DNA from: Agriotes lineatus
Taxonomy: Eukaryota; Arthropoda; Insecta; Coleoptera; Elateridae
NCBI GenBank assembly: GCA_940337035.1
Contig: OW679197.1
Coordinates: forward strand, 37,826,466 to 37,890,465
DNA: 64,000 nt
Direction of reading: 5' to 3'
The notes below the pieces were generated by a model. The model was not told the origin of the DNA and made no database searches. It saw only the letters and a program-made list of their open reading frames with translations. Position 1 is the stretch's first letter; each line of letters starts with the position of its first letter. The translations under genes and the position numbers were made by a program. Below, in pieces: positions 49,290 through 60,684 of the stretch.

Positions 49290-49360
49290 AACTTTTACTC
49301 TGATGATGCAATCTTTAATATCTTACGAAATGTTAGGCTATGTGGGTTCACAAACAGTAA
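49290..49360 (+). repeat. Penelope-like 3' tail-like sequence
   Basis: TCTGATGATGCAATCTTTAA, then TTACGAAATGTTAGGCTATG, resembles the end region of Penelope-like copies (compare CGAAACGTTGAGTTTC near 20127). The call is weak. Confidence 0.3.
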
Positions 49361-49699
49361 AAATACTGTAATAACACAGGCCAAATCATAGCTGGCTTGT
49401 AAGAGTCATCGAGCCATCAAAGAACATATCCATCACGCAAACCCTTGCTTGAGTTCACAAAATGTTGGGCACATTAAGCCAAAAAAAAAATGTGTGTGGT
49501 TATCTACAAAGACGACGCGGTCTAAGACGAGATTTAATTCTAACATTGACAATTTGAGTATCCGTGAAAGCCTCAAACATTATAAAAAATATGTAATTAA
49601 TAAAAACTTATTTGGTTTTCAATTACATTTCTTAAACAAAGATACAAGCAATAAATACCTACAAAAATAATTTATAGCACCATGTTACGAGAATTCTCG

Positions 49700-51640
49700 T
49701 TACAGAGATCACCTTGCTGTTTCATGACTGTTTTACACAGACGAAACATTCTGTGAATCGCTTTCTCGAGATATGTGGTCGTTATTTTGTAATTCTTCTA
49801 GAATGCGTAGAAGTTAGTTGCACTCGTCGATAGCTGAATAGATAGTGCTTTACTTAACCTTTCATATAGTATTGGCTTTATGGGATTCAAATTCATGATG
49901 TGGCCAAATCATAACGTTGGTTTTTGTCTAAAACTCTCCTACGCAGATTTGACATAAGTATGTTGGAATCATTATCCTGTTACAAAATGAATCCCTCTCC
50001 AATAATGTCAATGCAAGCTGTTATGACATGCTTTCCTAATATTTATTTGTATTTTTTTTACTCCTAATTTCATTTATACATACAATATCTCCAACACTAG
50101 CCACCAAAGCACCCCGATCAAACAATCTTCGCCGTGAACCAAATACCATAAATTTACTTTCATCTGTAAAGGTAGAATATCGATTATCGAGGTTAGTTGG
50201 GACCAACGTTTTCACATATAATTAAAAATCAAGCTATAAATAATGCATAAAGACATGTTACAATACAATAAAAAATTTACCTGCCTGATTATTGCAATTT
50301 TTTGTTAAGTTGCTTATTCAACCCCTATAGGTTTTTTCTTTGGATTCATGTGGAAAATCCTACGCGCTAATTATCGTGGTCCAAAAAGAACCAAATTATT
50401 TTCACAATATTTTGAAAGTATTAAATTATACCTACAATCAGGAGAACAAAACTGCTTTTCTACGCAATACGAAATGCATGCCTTAAATAATCTTTGTAAC
50501 GGTACCCTACACTCTACTGTACTATTACTTTATATTACCCTGGGTCGCTAGCTTATTCAGTCGGTGAGGTATGAGACTATATTACTATCGTCAGTGCAAC
50601 TAAGGGAAAGTTAATATTGTTTGGGATTGGTCGTTGTCACCTGGAATGTTGTACTTACACATTCAAATACTATCAGCAATCAAAACCCAACAGTTTACAT
50701 AAACACATATATAATATGTAAGAAAAACAGCAACACAAGAAAATACATATAAAAAATACACAATAAAACGGTGGCGTGCTACATCTATGAAAATTTCTTA
50801 AATAGATCGCTAAAGTTCAGCTATCAATGGAAAGTCAAATACCACGAAATGTAATGGAACAATGGCACAAATAAACTAGGCGAAGTTGTCCATTCCATAA
50901 ATGCGCTGATGCTGGGAGCGCTATACTATGAACGCCGAGTCAGCAAATGACGCGATAACTGCCTACTGGTTGCAGGTGCTTCCCCGTTATCTGGACCGCA
51001 AACACACTGCCCACGATTTCGCTATTATTCATTAAAACAATTTCCAAAAATGTTGTAACCGCTTCCTTATTTCGTATCAGGATTTCAAGTAGGAACTAAC
51101 CTTGTTTTAAGATTTTCGCCAAATAGCCGGGAACAGCGCTGTGTGCCTCCTTGAGGTCAAAATTGCAAATTCGAGCGGTGTCAAATGAGGACACCGCGGA
51201 ATGGCTTCCAAGATGACGTTTCACTCTGGTGAACTCCACCTAGGCTAGAGATGCAACGGCGTCGGCTGCTTGCAAAAGCAAACCTTCACAGACCCTTGAA
51301 AAGGCCCTTTTTAAATCAGGCGTCGCGTCCCTGGAATTTCTAGGACGCGACCTGTGAGCAGCTAGCGGGTCGTTTTTCGACTACTTTCTGCGCTCAATTC
51401 CACACCCTCACATCGTTCTAATTTTAAATCCGCTGGCTTGCAATTCTTCTACACTCTGCGAACTCGCGTATACTCATAATGCGTGGCCGCGTAATACAGC
51501 GCCACTTCTTATACTACGTGCTACTTGGTTAAGACATTATGACACATGCGGTTAAGCTCTATTACTAATAGTGTATATAAGAAAAAGGTATTAACTATAT
51601 AAATACAGGTGGCACGAATTGGTCCGTTTTATATTGGTAT
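49700..51640. other. Spacer, partly GC-richer from 50.9 kb, nothing recognised
   Basis: 50.9-51.5 kb has raised GC but no long frame, domain or repeat pair. Other parts are AT-rich. Confidence 0.4.
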
Positions 51641-52300
51641 TGAATATGTAGCTTACGACGCAGGGTTCGTTTTTATATTCGTATTATAACCACAGTGCTT
51701 AAATAAACAGTAGACATCAAATTCCCGTCTAAAAATGTTATACATTTCAATCGCATCGATAATTGGTTCCCGAATAATTAAACCTTTCAGGACACGGTTA
51801 AACCGCCCCACGGTTAATGCGCTGCCGGATAATTCAGGTTCAACTGTAACTTTTTTCATTCTGGTGCAGTTTAATTTGCACATGGCTTGGCCCAATCGAG
51901 TCTTGGTTTCTTATTTTTAAAATTAGCAATTACTTTCTCATTGCTATTCTCCAGTACAATCCTGCAGCGTTTAAACACTTTGTTGTTTGGAATATATTTT
52001 TTCAACATTGAATAAATTTCGTCCTTCTGCAGTCAGCAGCAAGACGTAGGTTTGGTTTTGAACTGGCATCTTCAACCTGTTTTGAAACTTCTGTTATTTT
52101 TTGGAGTCCTGTCTGTCGCTTATTTTTTAACTCCGTTTGTCAAGTAACAGTTCGTACAGCAGGCTACTCAAAAATTTTATACTGATCAGCCATTGTCCTT
52201 GGCGATTTACCATATGCGTGTATTGCCACAATCGGGCCTCCCAGTTTTTTCTATTTTCCTTTTTTTCATGCTAATAAATAATCGTTGGTTCAGAAGATCC
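51640..52300 (-). pseudogene. Unrecognised decayed protein-coding trace
   Basis: Minus-strand pieces in neighbouring frames read like one protein: GGPIVAIHAYGKSPRTMADQ, LQKITEVSKQVEDASSKPNL, then EIYSMLKKYIPNNKVFKRC and LENSNEKVIANFKNKKPRLD, and an 80-residue piece (51653-51895) with KKVTVEPELSGSALTVGRFN and REPIIDAIEMYNIFRREFDV. Amino-acid composition is balanced and charged, unlike AT-noise translations. At least three frame changes and two stops separate the pieces. I do not recognise the family, and no flanking inverted repeats were found. A transposon protein or retrocopy is possible. Confidence 0.4.
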
Positions 52301-52763
52301 CTCATTGCAGCAAACTTAGTATGTATCACTTTCGCTATTTCCAACGTTTGTTGAATAATAATTGCCACACTTGTTGTCATTATACAAGGAGAATAAAGTG
52401 GAAAAGGTTTAAAAATAATTGCTAATAGACTCCTAATTAACATAGTCAATACTCCTAAAAAAATTTTTGGCCAAGCTAAACTAAAACAAAAGAAAGTAGT
52501 TAACTGTAACTGTTATTACATCGAATATGGTCTTTACAGGCTTTTAGAAATGCAATAGCAGCAAGATTTTTATGCCAATAGACATTACTGGTAAATTGAT
52601 CTTCCCACATGAATCCAGTAGGGGCAGTAGGGTAAGAAAAACTGTGTAACTATGTCAACACGGTCTGCCTTCCTAGCACATTGCGAAAACATAGCCTCCC
52701 CTCTCCGTTTTCCAGTTCCTCTCACATTTCAATGCATTTACTAAAATATAAATTATATTACAG

Positions 52764-53094
52764 TTGACCACAAACGCGTGTCAAGTGCTTTCCAACATGG
52801 ACTCCTTCATAAAAAACTTATATCGCCCGGGAAACCAAAAACATACCTGTCCCTGCTTATCACTGAAGGACATTATGAAGTTTACACTTGCACTGCTGAA
52901 AGAAACAAGGCCGAATTTGCCGAAAGAGAGACTGCAGGATACGGCCGATAGACTTATCACCACGGCACGTATCGAGCTGCAGAAGGAAAAAAAGCTAGCC
53001 CATGCCAGGAAAAACCTCTTCCGAAAAGTAACGATAGGAAGGAAATCAAGTGAATGTGCTGAAAAACGACGTGATGGGATCAATTTGCTTGCAG
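52764..53094 (+). CDS. Candidate internal exon of a host gene (110 codons)
   Basis: The frame is open across the whole segment, and both splice sites look good: TTATATTACAG at 52763 (acceptor) and GCAG|GTGCGT at 53094/53095 (donor). Length is 331 nt, starting in phase 0 in the open frame and leaving one base for the next codon. Codon use is richer in GC than the flanks. The product has PCLSLKDIMKFTLALLKETR, then a helical, highly charged stretch (QDTADRLITTARIELQKEKK) and a basic run. No domain is recognised. The opposite strand is open at 52781-53164, which lowers certainty. Neighbouring exons were not found in the window. Confidence 0.45.
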
Positions 53095-53764
53095 GTGCGT
53101 GGTTATGCAGAATTTGTACTTTTGATTGTTGCTTGTGCAGACCGATTTGATTGTAAACATGCATATGCTAAAATAATGTCAAATTCACCTAATCTTATTT
53201 AAAGACATGTATTACTTCTTTTGTGGCTTTTCTAATCGAATTATACAGCGTTTGTGATATCATAATCATGAATTTGATTAAGAGGATATTTTAAATCCAT
53301 ATCAACGATTTTTAATATTTCGACAATTATTCTTTATGTTTTTACGACTGCGTTGGTTTAATTTGCTGATTCGTTCTTTTCGAAACCTTCAAATGCTTCA
53401 AATTCTTTAATTTAGGTCGTTTGTATTTGAGATGCATACTATAAATCTAACTTATTTTAATCAATCAAGTTATACTAACTGTTTTTGTTAAAGTGGAACT
53501 CTCTATTCAGCTAAAATCCAGTTTTGCTTCGCCCAAAATGATTTCTTGCTAACGTACAATTAGCAATAACGTGTTTAATATTTATAGGCAACTATTTTTC
53601 AACTTAACTGTCACTCAAAAGTATTTGTGCGTATTAGTAGATTTTCCTATTGCGCTTGAACAAGAAAATTTGCTCCATCAATAAATCTTCATTTAACTGA
53701 AATGTCACAATTTAAGCATATGTTTATTAGTGACTATATATATGATATGTCAATCCTGTAATAG

Positions 53765-53900
53765 TATATTACGCAACAAGTTTAGAAAAGTGAAGTTTTA
53801 CTCAACAAGTATGGCTGGTTTGAGTGCGAGCGTTAGCGAGTACTAGAATAGCCATACGAGTTCAGTAAAACCACTTTTCTAACACGTTTCGTATACTATT
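53765..53900. repeat. Palindromic short MITE
   Basis: Arms AGAAAAGTGAAGTTTTACTC and AGTAAAACCACTTTTCTAAC are inverted around the GAGTGCGAGCGTTAGCGAGT centre. The right junction is CGTATACTATTTTATCGCAC, similar to the junctions near 15055 and 17172. Confidence 0.65.
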
Positions 53901-54034
53901 TTATCGCACTTCATGTAGAAATGTGTAATTAGATTTTTATATAAATGTGACATTAAATGTCAAAACATAACCAAGCTAAGCAAAACTCGTTTTTATGTAC
54001 TGGAGCACAATAAGCAGTTTCACTTGATGTTATG

Positions 54035-54190
54035 CATTAGCAGTACCGAAGTGTATTGTTGGTGACACTTTAAGTCTATGTCAAATTCGAGTTTAGCAGG
54101 TTAAATTTTGCGTCAGACTGACGCAAAACATAACCTGTCAACCTCGAAGTTGGCATAGACTTACAGTGCCACCAACAATACCAGTATTGC
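54035..54190. mobile_element. Palindromic MITE, family B, full copy
   Basis: ACCGAAGTGTATTGTTGGTG and CACCAACAATACCAG form the ends. AAGTCTATGTCAAATTCGAG pairs with the segment around TCGAAGTTGGCATAGACTTA. The centre is GCGTCAGACTGACGC, a perfect palindrome. This is the cleanest copy of the family in the window. Confidence 0.8.
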
Positions 54191-54507
54191 CAAACGTAAA
54201 ACGAATTGTCGTTGCTATGCTGTAAAGTACCACATTACTAAACGCTTTTGCATGTAGAAATGTAGTACACCATATGAAATGCGATTCTTCAAATTCAATT
54301 CTGAATCTGACCTAGGCAATCGCTTTTTACAAACACAAATTTTAAATATCATAATTTGTATGAAACAGTATGCATATAAATAAATGCCCCAATACATCTA
54401 AAAAATAAAGTGTGGCCGTCACACAACTTTCTTTTACTGCGTAATTCACACACAGTTAACAGGGACAATGACGTGAAACATATATATCCCCAAAATAAAT
54501 GTTATTT

Positions 54508-54852
54508 TTTCTATAGCAAATGGCAAAGTGTATTTTAATCGACTCAAAACAAAGGTCAAGTGTTACTTTAACAGCAAGGGTAGATTAAGTAGCACTTTAA
54601 CATCAACTTTTATTTAAATTAAATATTACAGCTTCGTATTATCCTAGCAACCCAATATAGCTACTGAGATTTTAAACTGTGATTGACTTTCCTTATTTTC
54701 TTTTGAAATTGTTAATGTCCTTGCTATAGAAAAAGAAAATGTATTATACACGACTATAAAGTTATTACTATCCACTCTTGAATCATTAACGTCTCGACTT
54801 AAACGATTAACTCGTGAATAAAATTTAACTTTATTGTCTTGTGTAATAAATT
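54508..54852 (-). mobile_element. MITE family A, copy 2 (inverted)
   Basis: Reverse complement of 42535-42925 over nearly its full length: TTTTTTCTATAGCAAATGGC, GTTACTTTAACAGCAAGGGT, TTCGTATTATCCTAGCAACC and the terminal AACTTTATTGTCTTGTGTAA all match that copy. Confidence 0.75.
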
Positions 54853-55034
54853 ACTATTTTGCTCTCAGAAGACATAAAACTGTATATTTTAACAGCACTT
54901 ACTAATTTTTACCTATTTTTTAAATGGAATGAAAAAAAAATTGAAAATTATTTCAAAAATTACACATTTTACAAATGTTATAGATAATTACGTAATATAC
55001 CTATAACACTATTGTAAAAAATATTATTCGCATT

Positions 55035-55265
55035 ATTAATTTTTCAACTTTTCGGGAGGGGTTCGATTCCCGGCAACTACAGAAAGATTTAAAAAATTAT
55101 ACTCTCCCCGGCTAGGTATTACGCTGTAACACCTGTGGTAGTCGTTAACCCGTAACAAGGAAACTTATCCTTCATTTCGACGGGCAAGGCAAGGCTACCC
55201 GACTTAAGAGTAAAGAGGATCATAGAACCACAACTTTGTGGAAGTAAACAGGTCTAACGTAAGAG
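55035..55265 (+). mobile_element. tRNA-derived SINE, copy 2 (head truncated)
   Basis: It starts at the B box GGGGTTCGATTCCCGG, followed by TAACACCTGTGGTAGTCGTT and GGATCATAGAACCACAACTT, the body seen in copy 1 at 39.6-39.9 kb in the other orientation. The A-box half is missing. Confidence 0.75.
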
Positions 55266-57230
55266 AATTAAGATTTTTTTCAAAAACATAAGTAACGAAA
55301 TTTTGGAAAAACAGCTATTTTGCTATTATTTAAAAACTACATATTTTACGAATGTATACATTTAATTTTGCAATTTTTTTCGAAAACATAAGTAAGAAAG
55401 TTTTTGAAAAAGATATTCCGCAGTTATTTAAAAAACTACGTATTTTACAAACCTTAAAGGCAATAACATAAAATATTGCTATGGTCATTATGGCTTTATT
55501 TTATTTAAGTATTAATCAGGGTTTTATTATTGAGTTTCTTACCTTTTACTATCCACAGCTCGAGCATGCAAATGTAACAAATTAATTTCTATTAAGGTTA
55601 CTGCAGAATTTCAATTAGAACATACACAAATGAAAACTCATAACTTTTCTGTGAGGCAATTGTTATTTATTTTATTATAGATCTGTATTTCAATATTAAA
55701 TAAATTTCTTTAGATAATAATGTAAATTAATATTTAAAATTAAACTCAATTTTGTCTAAGTAATACTGCATGTTTACATAATATTATTTGTAACTAGGTT
55801 ACATGTACACAAACACTTTTAAAGTTTATTTCTCGTTATATTTTCATAATTCTTGTTTTAAATCAATTCTTTTATTTGGTAAAATGCAGTTTATTTCATT
55901 TACTTACTGCTTTATATTCTCAGATCTGGTATTTAGCTTTTGAAACTCTATACACTTACATACCAGCTCATACTTTGCTGGTAGTTGGCAAATGGATTTT
56001 GCCCCACCAATATGCTTCTTCCTCTCGTGCCGTATGCAGCTACTTCGTTAGAATAGGTTTCGCACACACATATTTGACATGTTCGTTGGTTTATAGACAA
56101 CCTTTACTTATTCATTATATTTTAATTGATAATACATTTATTTTTAGTACATACCAGTGTTTTATATTGGCAAAATTAAATTTGTACCTCATTAATTAAA
56201 TTTTTCTAAGCTGGAGCCATTAAAATTTATATTTTTTACACAATGTTTTGTTGACATTTTTATAATTCCCTCTAAATCCTTGCATATAATTCAATTTGAT
56301 TATATTAAAATTACAGATTCCTGACTTACCAACTTCATGATATTAATTATCTGTTAGATGAGCGCGCTTTTAATTATTGTGCATTATCAACTCTTTATAT
56401 ATCAAGTATGTAAGAATTACATTTATGTTTTATTTTTTCTAATAATATTTACTTCTACAAATAAAGCCTGACTAACAGAACAAACTTAGTTGAAAAATAT
56501 TATCTTCAGCCAATATGAATTATATTTGCAATTAGCTAGTATAATTTATAAATTCAAACGTAAAATAAATTAATAACTATGATTCTGTCTGCATTATATT
56601 TGATTTAGCTAATAGAAAGTCGATTTGCTAATGAAATGCCACTACCATTGTAGGAAATAGAATATTTGGCTGATAAAACTGCGTTACTTAACTTAATATG
56701 CTGTTTAATTGCTTTATAATTAAGCTGCATGTTAATATATTTTATTTTAAATGCTTTACCATTATTAAGATCATATAAATATCAATAACACTGCTGAAAA
56801 AATGTATGCCTATTATTATTAATGTTTGAAGTTTGAGAAAATTGTTTAAATAGATTTTTTTCAAAAACAACGAAATTTTTTAATTGAGTTTTTCAAAACT
56901 AGATATGTTACGAAAGTTATAGACATAAGAGTCAAGTACCACTCCAAGTTGCTAGATTTTAGGCAAAAGTTACTGAAATCGTTTAATTTATATTAAATAC
57001 ATAGATATAGATTTTGAGGCCAATCGATTAAATCGTCTAAACTGCAGAGAAAGATTACTATATTTTACTTCCTAAAGAGATACATTGAATGTAGATTTGA
57101 ATATAACAAAAAAGAATAAGTGAGATGCAGGTTAGAATCAAGTTACTGTGTGTGATTATCAATAACGAAATGTAAAAATTTCATTTTTCATAAACCATGA
57201 AAAACAAATTACGAAGTGAATAGTAGCAAA
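55265..57230. other. Very AT-rich spacer, nothing recognised
   Basis: No gene recognised. The 55876-56199 frame (107 residues) is hydrophobic without an identifiable family. Confidence 0.45.
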
Positions 57231-60200
57231 TAGGCCAGTCGACAAGTACATTTTAGCGGGAATAATTCCGGACAAGCTGGAATAAATTTTAATCTGTTCT
57301 TTTGGTACTCAGAAAATATATATTAATTTTACATCCCTTGACAGGCCCGGATTTAACCGCTATATTTAAAAAAAGGTCTAAATTTTTATATTTTTCCTAA
57401 TATTAGGGAATATCTCGATTAGTATCAACTTTTGAGCAAAATACGTAGTTATCAAAATTAAAGAAGTGTAAATTCTCTACAAAATATGTTCTATACATTT
57501 TGTCATATATTTGCTTGTTTCAAATTCATAGGCGTCGAAATATTTTTTTTTTCGAGCATTTGCTTGTTACTTTCTTTTACGATATAAGAAGTATTGAAGT
57601 CACTCTCAAAATTCGAAATTGAGTTTTCAACAGATCTTCACGTTTTAAAGTGCCCTGAACCGCAAAAACATGTTTTTGTTCATTGCTCTGTCTGTGTGTC
57701 TGTCTGTCTGTGTGTCTGTTTGTGAACAGAATATCTCAAAACGAAAAGAGGTATGACGTTGAAACTTCATATATAAGTTTTATGTACTATCTAGATGCGA
57801 CAGCAAGCTTTTGAAGAAAATTGCATAACCGGAAGTAGGTGTTTACTCTTGTGATTTTTCAGTTTTTTTTGGATTTTTTCAAAAACGGCTCTAACGATTT
57901 TTTTCAAACTTTACAATTTTATTAAATTTTTAATGTGTATTGATGTGAGCTTGGCAATTTTCCAGTCGAATACCTCTAAAATGGGTTTCTTTTGTTTTCT
58001 TTTCCATTATTTTTTATTAACTCCTATTTTAAATAGGACACCCAGTATATTATTACATTCTTGAATTCAGCTTAAAATTTTAGAGAAAATTTGTCTCTTG
58101 AACTAACGCTCTATTTTGTATGGTTTCTGTACAATTTTTGAAATTTTTTTACATATGCTTGAATGTATGTACCTATGTATGTATGTATAATTGATAACCT
58201 CGGTTTACCTTGCGGTGTAGAGGCTGGTGCTTTATGTGCTTGCATCTGGCGGTACAATGCTCAACTTGCCCCGGATTCGAGATACAAAGTTAAAGATTAA
58301 AAATCAAATTTTGGCTAATTATAAAATCACTATGAAAGGAAGTTGTGTGCGTGTATCACACCAGATTTTTTTAAGTGGTATCCCCAATAGACCTAATCCA
58401 CTATTCCAACTTTCCTAACTTCAAGTTTCTTTTGAAGTTGACTGCTCATCAATTTTTTTGCCTTTTTGATGTTGGTGGTTGTTCAATATCACTTTAACTT
58501 TCAACAATATCTGTCTCGTGTTCCGAATTTGCTTCATAATATTGGGAATGTTCTATTGATTGTTCTAGATCGATATGCAAGTCCTCGTCGTCGTCTTCGT
58601 CGTCTACGTCGATCACGTCCACAGTATTCAAACAAGATTTGCCCTGACAGAAACCACATATTACTGAGCAATGAAAACCTGCTTTGCGACAGCTACAAGA
58701 TACATTACAACCTTTGGCGCATTTACAAGAAATTAGTTTCAGTAATTCTTGGGGAGCTGCGTCGTGTACAGTGGGAATGGGCATTAATCCATTCTTTGAA
58801 TTTCTCCATCCCCACTCTAAAGGTGATTTTTCGTTTCCATACCATAGCTGAATTTGGTTGTAAGTACGGAACGAGTGCAAGCGAGCTGCGTGGTAATGAT
58901 GCTAGATTTGGTAAACTTCTGTTAATAGATTGTACGAAGCACTGGTATCTATACCTGTTCAATGATACACAGTGTTTTGATCCATACAGAAGAAGAAGAA
59001 ATTGTTCTCCCACTTTATCTATTTCCTCTGGGGACGCGTTTGGGTCTTTGAAAATTTGAACGGCCTTCTGTAAGTTTTTCGCTTTCTGTAGAAGTTTAAA
59101 GAACTTCATTTTTCCCTGCCTGTATAGTGCGGAAACAGTATCGCAGCCACTAAATGCATGCAGAAATAAAATGTTGTCCCTAATTGAATCATCCGGAATT
59201 ACTCCCGCTAACAGCCATTTCAAAAGACTTATCGACTGGCCTATTAGCCAAAATTTGATTTTTAATCTTTAACTTTGTATCCTGAATCCGGGGCAAGTTG
59301 AGCATTGTACCGCCAGATGCAAGCACATAAAGCACCAGCTTCTACACCGCAAGTATTATACATACATACATACAAGCATTTGCCAAAAATTTCAAAAATT
59401 GCAATTTGTACAGAAACCGTACACAATAGAGCATTAGTTCAAGAGACACATTTTCTGTAAAATTTTAAGCTGAATTCAAGAATGTATTAATATACTGGGT
59501 GTTCTATTTAAAATAGGAGTTAATAAAAAAAATTGGAAAACAAAAGAAATCCAGGTATTCGACTGGAAAATTGCCTAGCTCACATCAATACACATTAAAA
59601 ATTTAATAAAGTTGTAAAGTTTGAAAACAATCGTTATAGCCGTTTTTGAAAAAATCCAAAAAAACTGAAAAATCAAAAGAATAAACACCTACTTCCGGTT
59701 ATGCGATTTATTTCAAAAGCTTGCTGTCGCATCTAGATAGTACACAAAACTTATATATGAAGTTTAAACGTCATACCTCTTTTCGTTTTGAGATATTCTG
59801 CTCACAAACAGACACACAGACAGACAGACACACAGACAAAGCAATGATCAAAAACATGTTTTTTGGGTTCAGGGGACTTTAAAACGTGAAGATCTGTTGA
59901 AAACTCAATTTCGAATTTTTGGGGTGAATCCAATACTTCTTTTATCGTAAAAGAAAGTAACAAGCAAATGCTCGAAAAAAAATATATTTCAACGCCTATG
60001 AATTCGAAAGAAGCGAATGTATGACAGAAATGTATAGAACATTTTTTGTAGAGAATTTACTATTCTTTAATTTTGACAACTACGTATTTTGCTCAAAAGT
60101 TAATACTAATCGAGATATTCCCTAATATTAGGAAAAATATAAAAAATTAGACCTTTATTTAAACATAGCGGTTAAATCCGGGCCTGTCAAGGGGTGCAAC

Positions 60201-60307
60201 AATAATATATATTTTCTGAATTCCAACAGAACAGATTAAAATTTATTCCAGCTTGTCCGGAATTACTCCCGCTAACAGCCATTTTAAAAGACTTATCGAC
60301 TGGCCTA
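57231..60307. mobile_element. Large foldback element carrying copy C
   Basis: Arms of about 1.09 kb (57231-58319) and 1.07 kb (59243-60307) are inverted copies with high identity along their full length, including the (TCTG)n tract near 57690 and its complement near 59820. The 0.92-kb centre holds copy C on the minus strand. Outer ends read TAGGCCAGTCGA. No clear target-site duplication is seen. A 52-bp sequence at the right outer end (60256-60307) is repeated directly at the inner junction (59192-59243), where it is part of copy C's coding sequence. The arms are much less diverged than those at 2.9-5.1 kb, so the element is younger. Confidence 0.85.
58440..59240 (-). pseudogene. Copy C: C-terminal half of the PIN/FEN-like CXC family
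   Basis: Minus-strand frames at 59223-58723 and 58880-58494 overlap through one frameshift near 58870. The first gives KWLLAGVIPDDSIRDNILFL, GCDT (59137-59148), GEQFLLLLYG and LPNLASLPRSS. The second gives SFRTYNQIQLWYGNEKSPLE, the WGW block, LLKLISCKC and a nine-cysteine segment (58632-58727, C-x-C-x3-C-x3-C-x-C-x6-C-x3-C-x2-C-x4-C), then an Asp/Glu-rich tail. This is the best preserved copy. Acidic-core residues upstream of the first frame are not seen, because the frame enters the inverted-repeat arm there. The 3' sequence GGTATCCCCAATAGACCTAA (near 58377) matches copy A's 3' side (near 3337). DNA binding by the CXC-like part is inferred from Tesmin/TSO1-type cysteine spacing. Confidence 0.75.
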
Positions 60308-60684
60308 AAATAAATTATTTCAATTATAATAATTATAATTACGGAAGAATTTAGCATGCGATTTTTTTCCAAACAGATAGAAATTAACATTTGCAACCAA
60401 GCCGACAAATAACTTACTTTAGATTATTGTAATACTAATTTCGAATAGTGTCCCACCGCCTCGTTTTTGGCAATCAAACTCGTGTCGTTAAGATACTCAT
60501 AATCAAACATGTATCGTTAATATCTATTATCATTGCTGGTTCTGCTACCGCAAGTAAATTTAGTTTTCTTGTAACATTGGAAGCCATTGAAACATGAAAT
60601 TTTTTAGTGGGATTATATCCCGACTGTTTCAGAAAAAAAGTGGCTATTAGGTAGTTTGTTTGTATTGTGGTACGAATTTATATA

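Noticed and set aside
58466..59059. 197-residue plus-strand open frame inside the foldback
   Set aside because: It lies antisense to copy C, whose minus-strand frames match copies A and B; the plus frame has no family resemblance.
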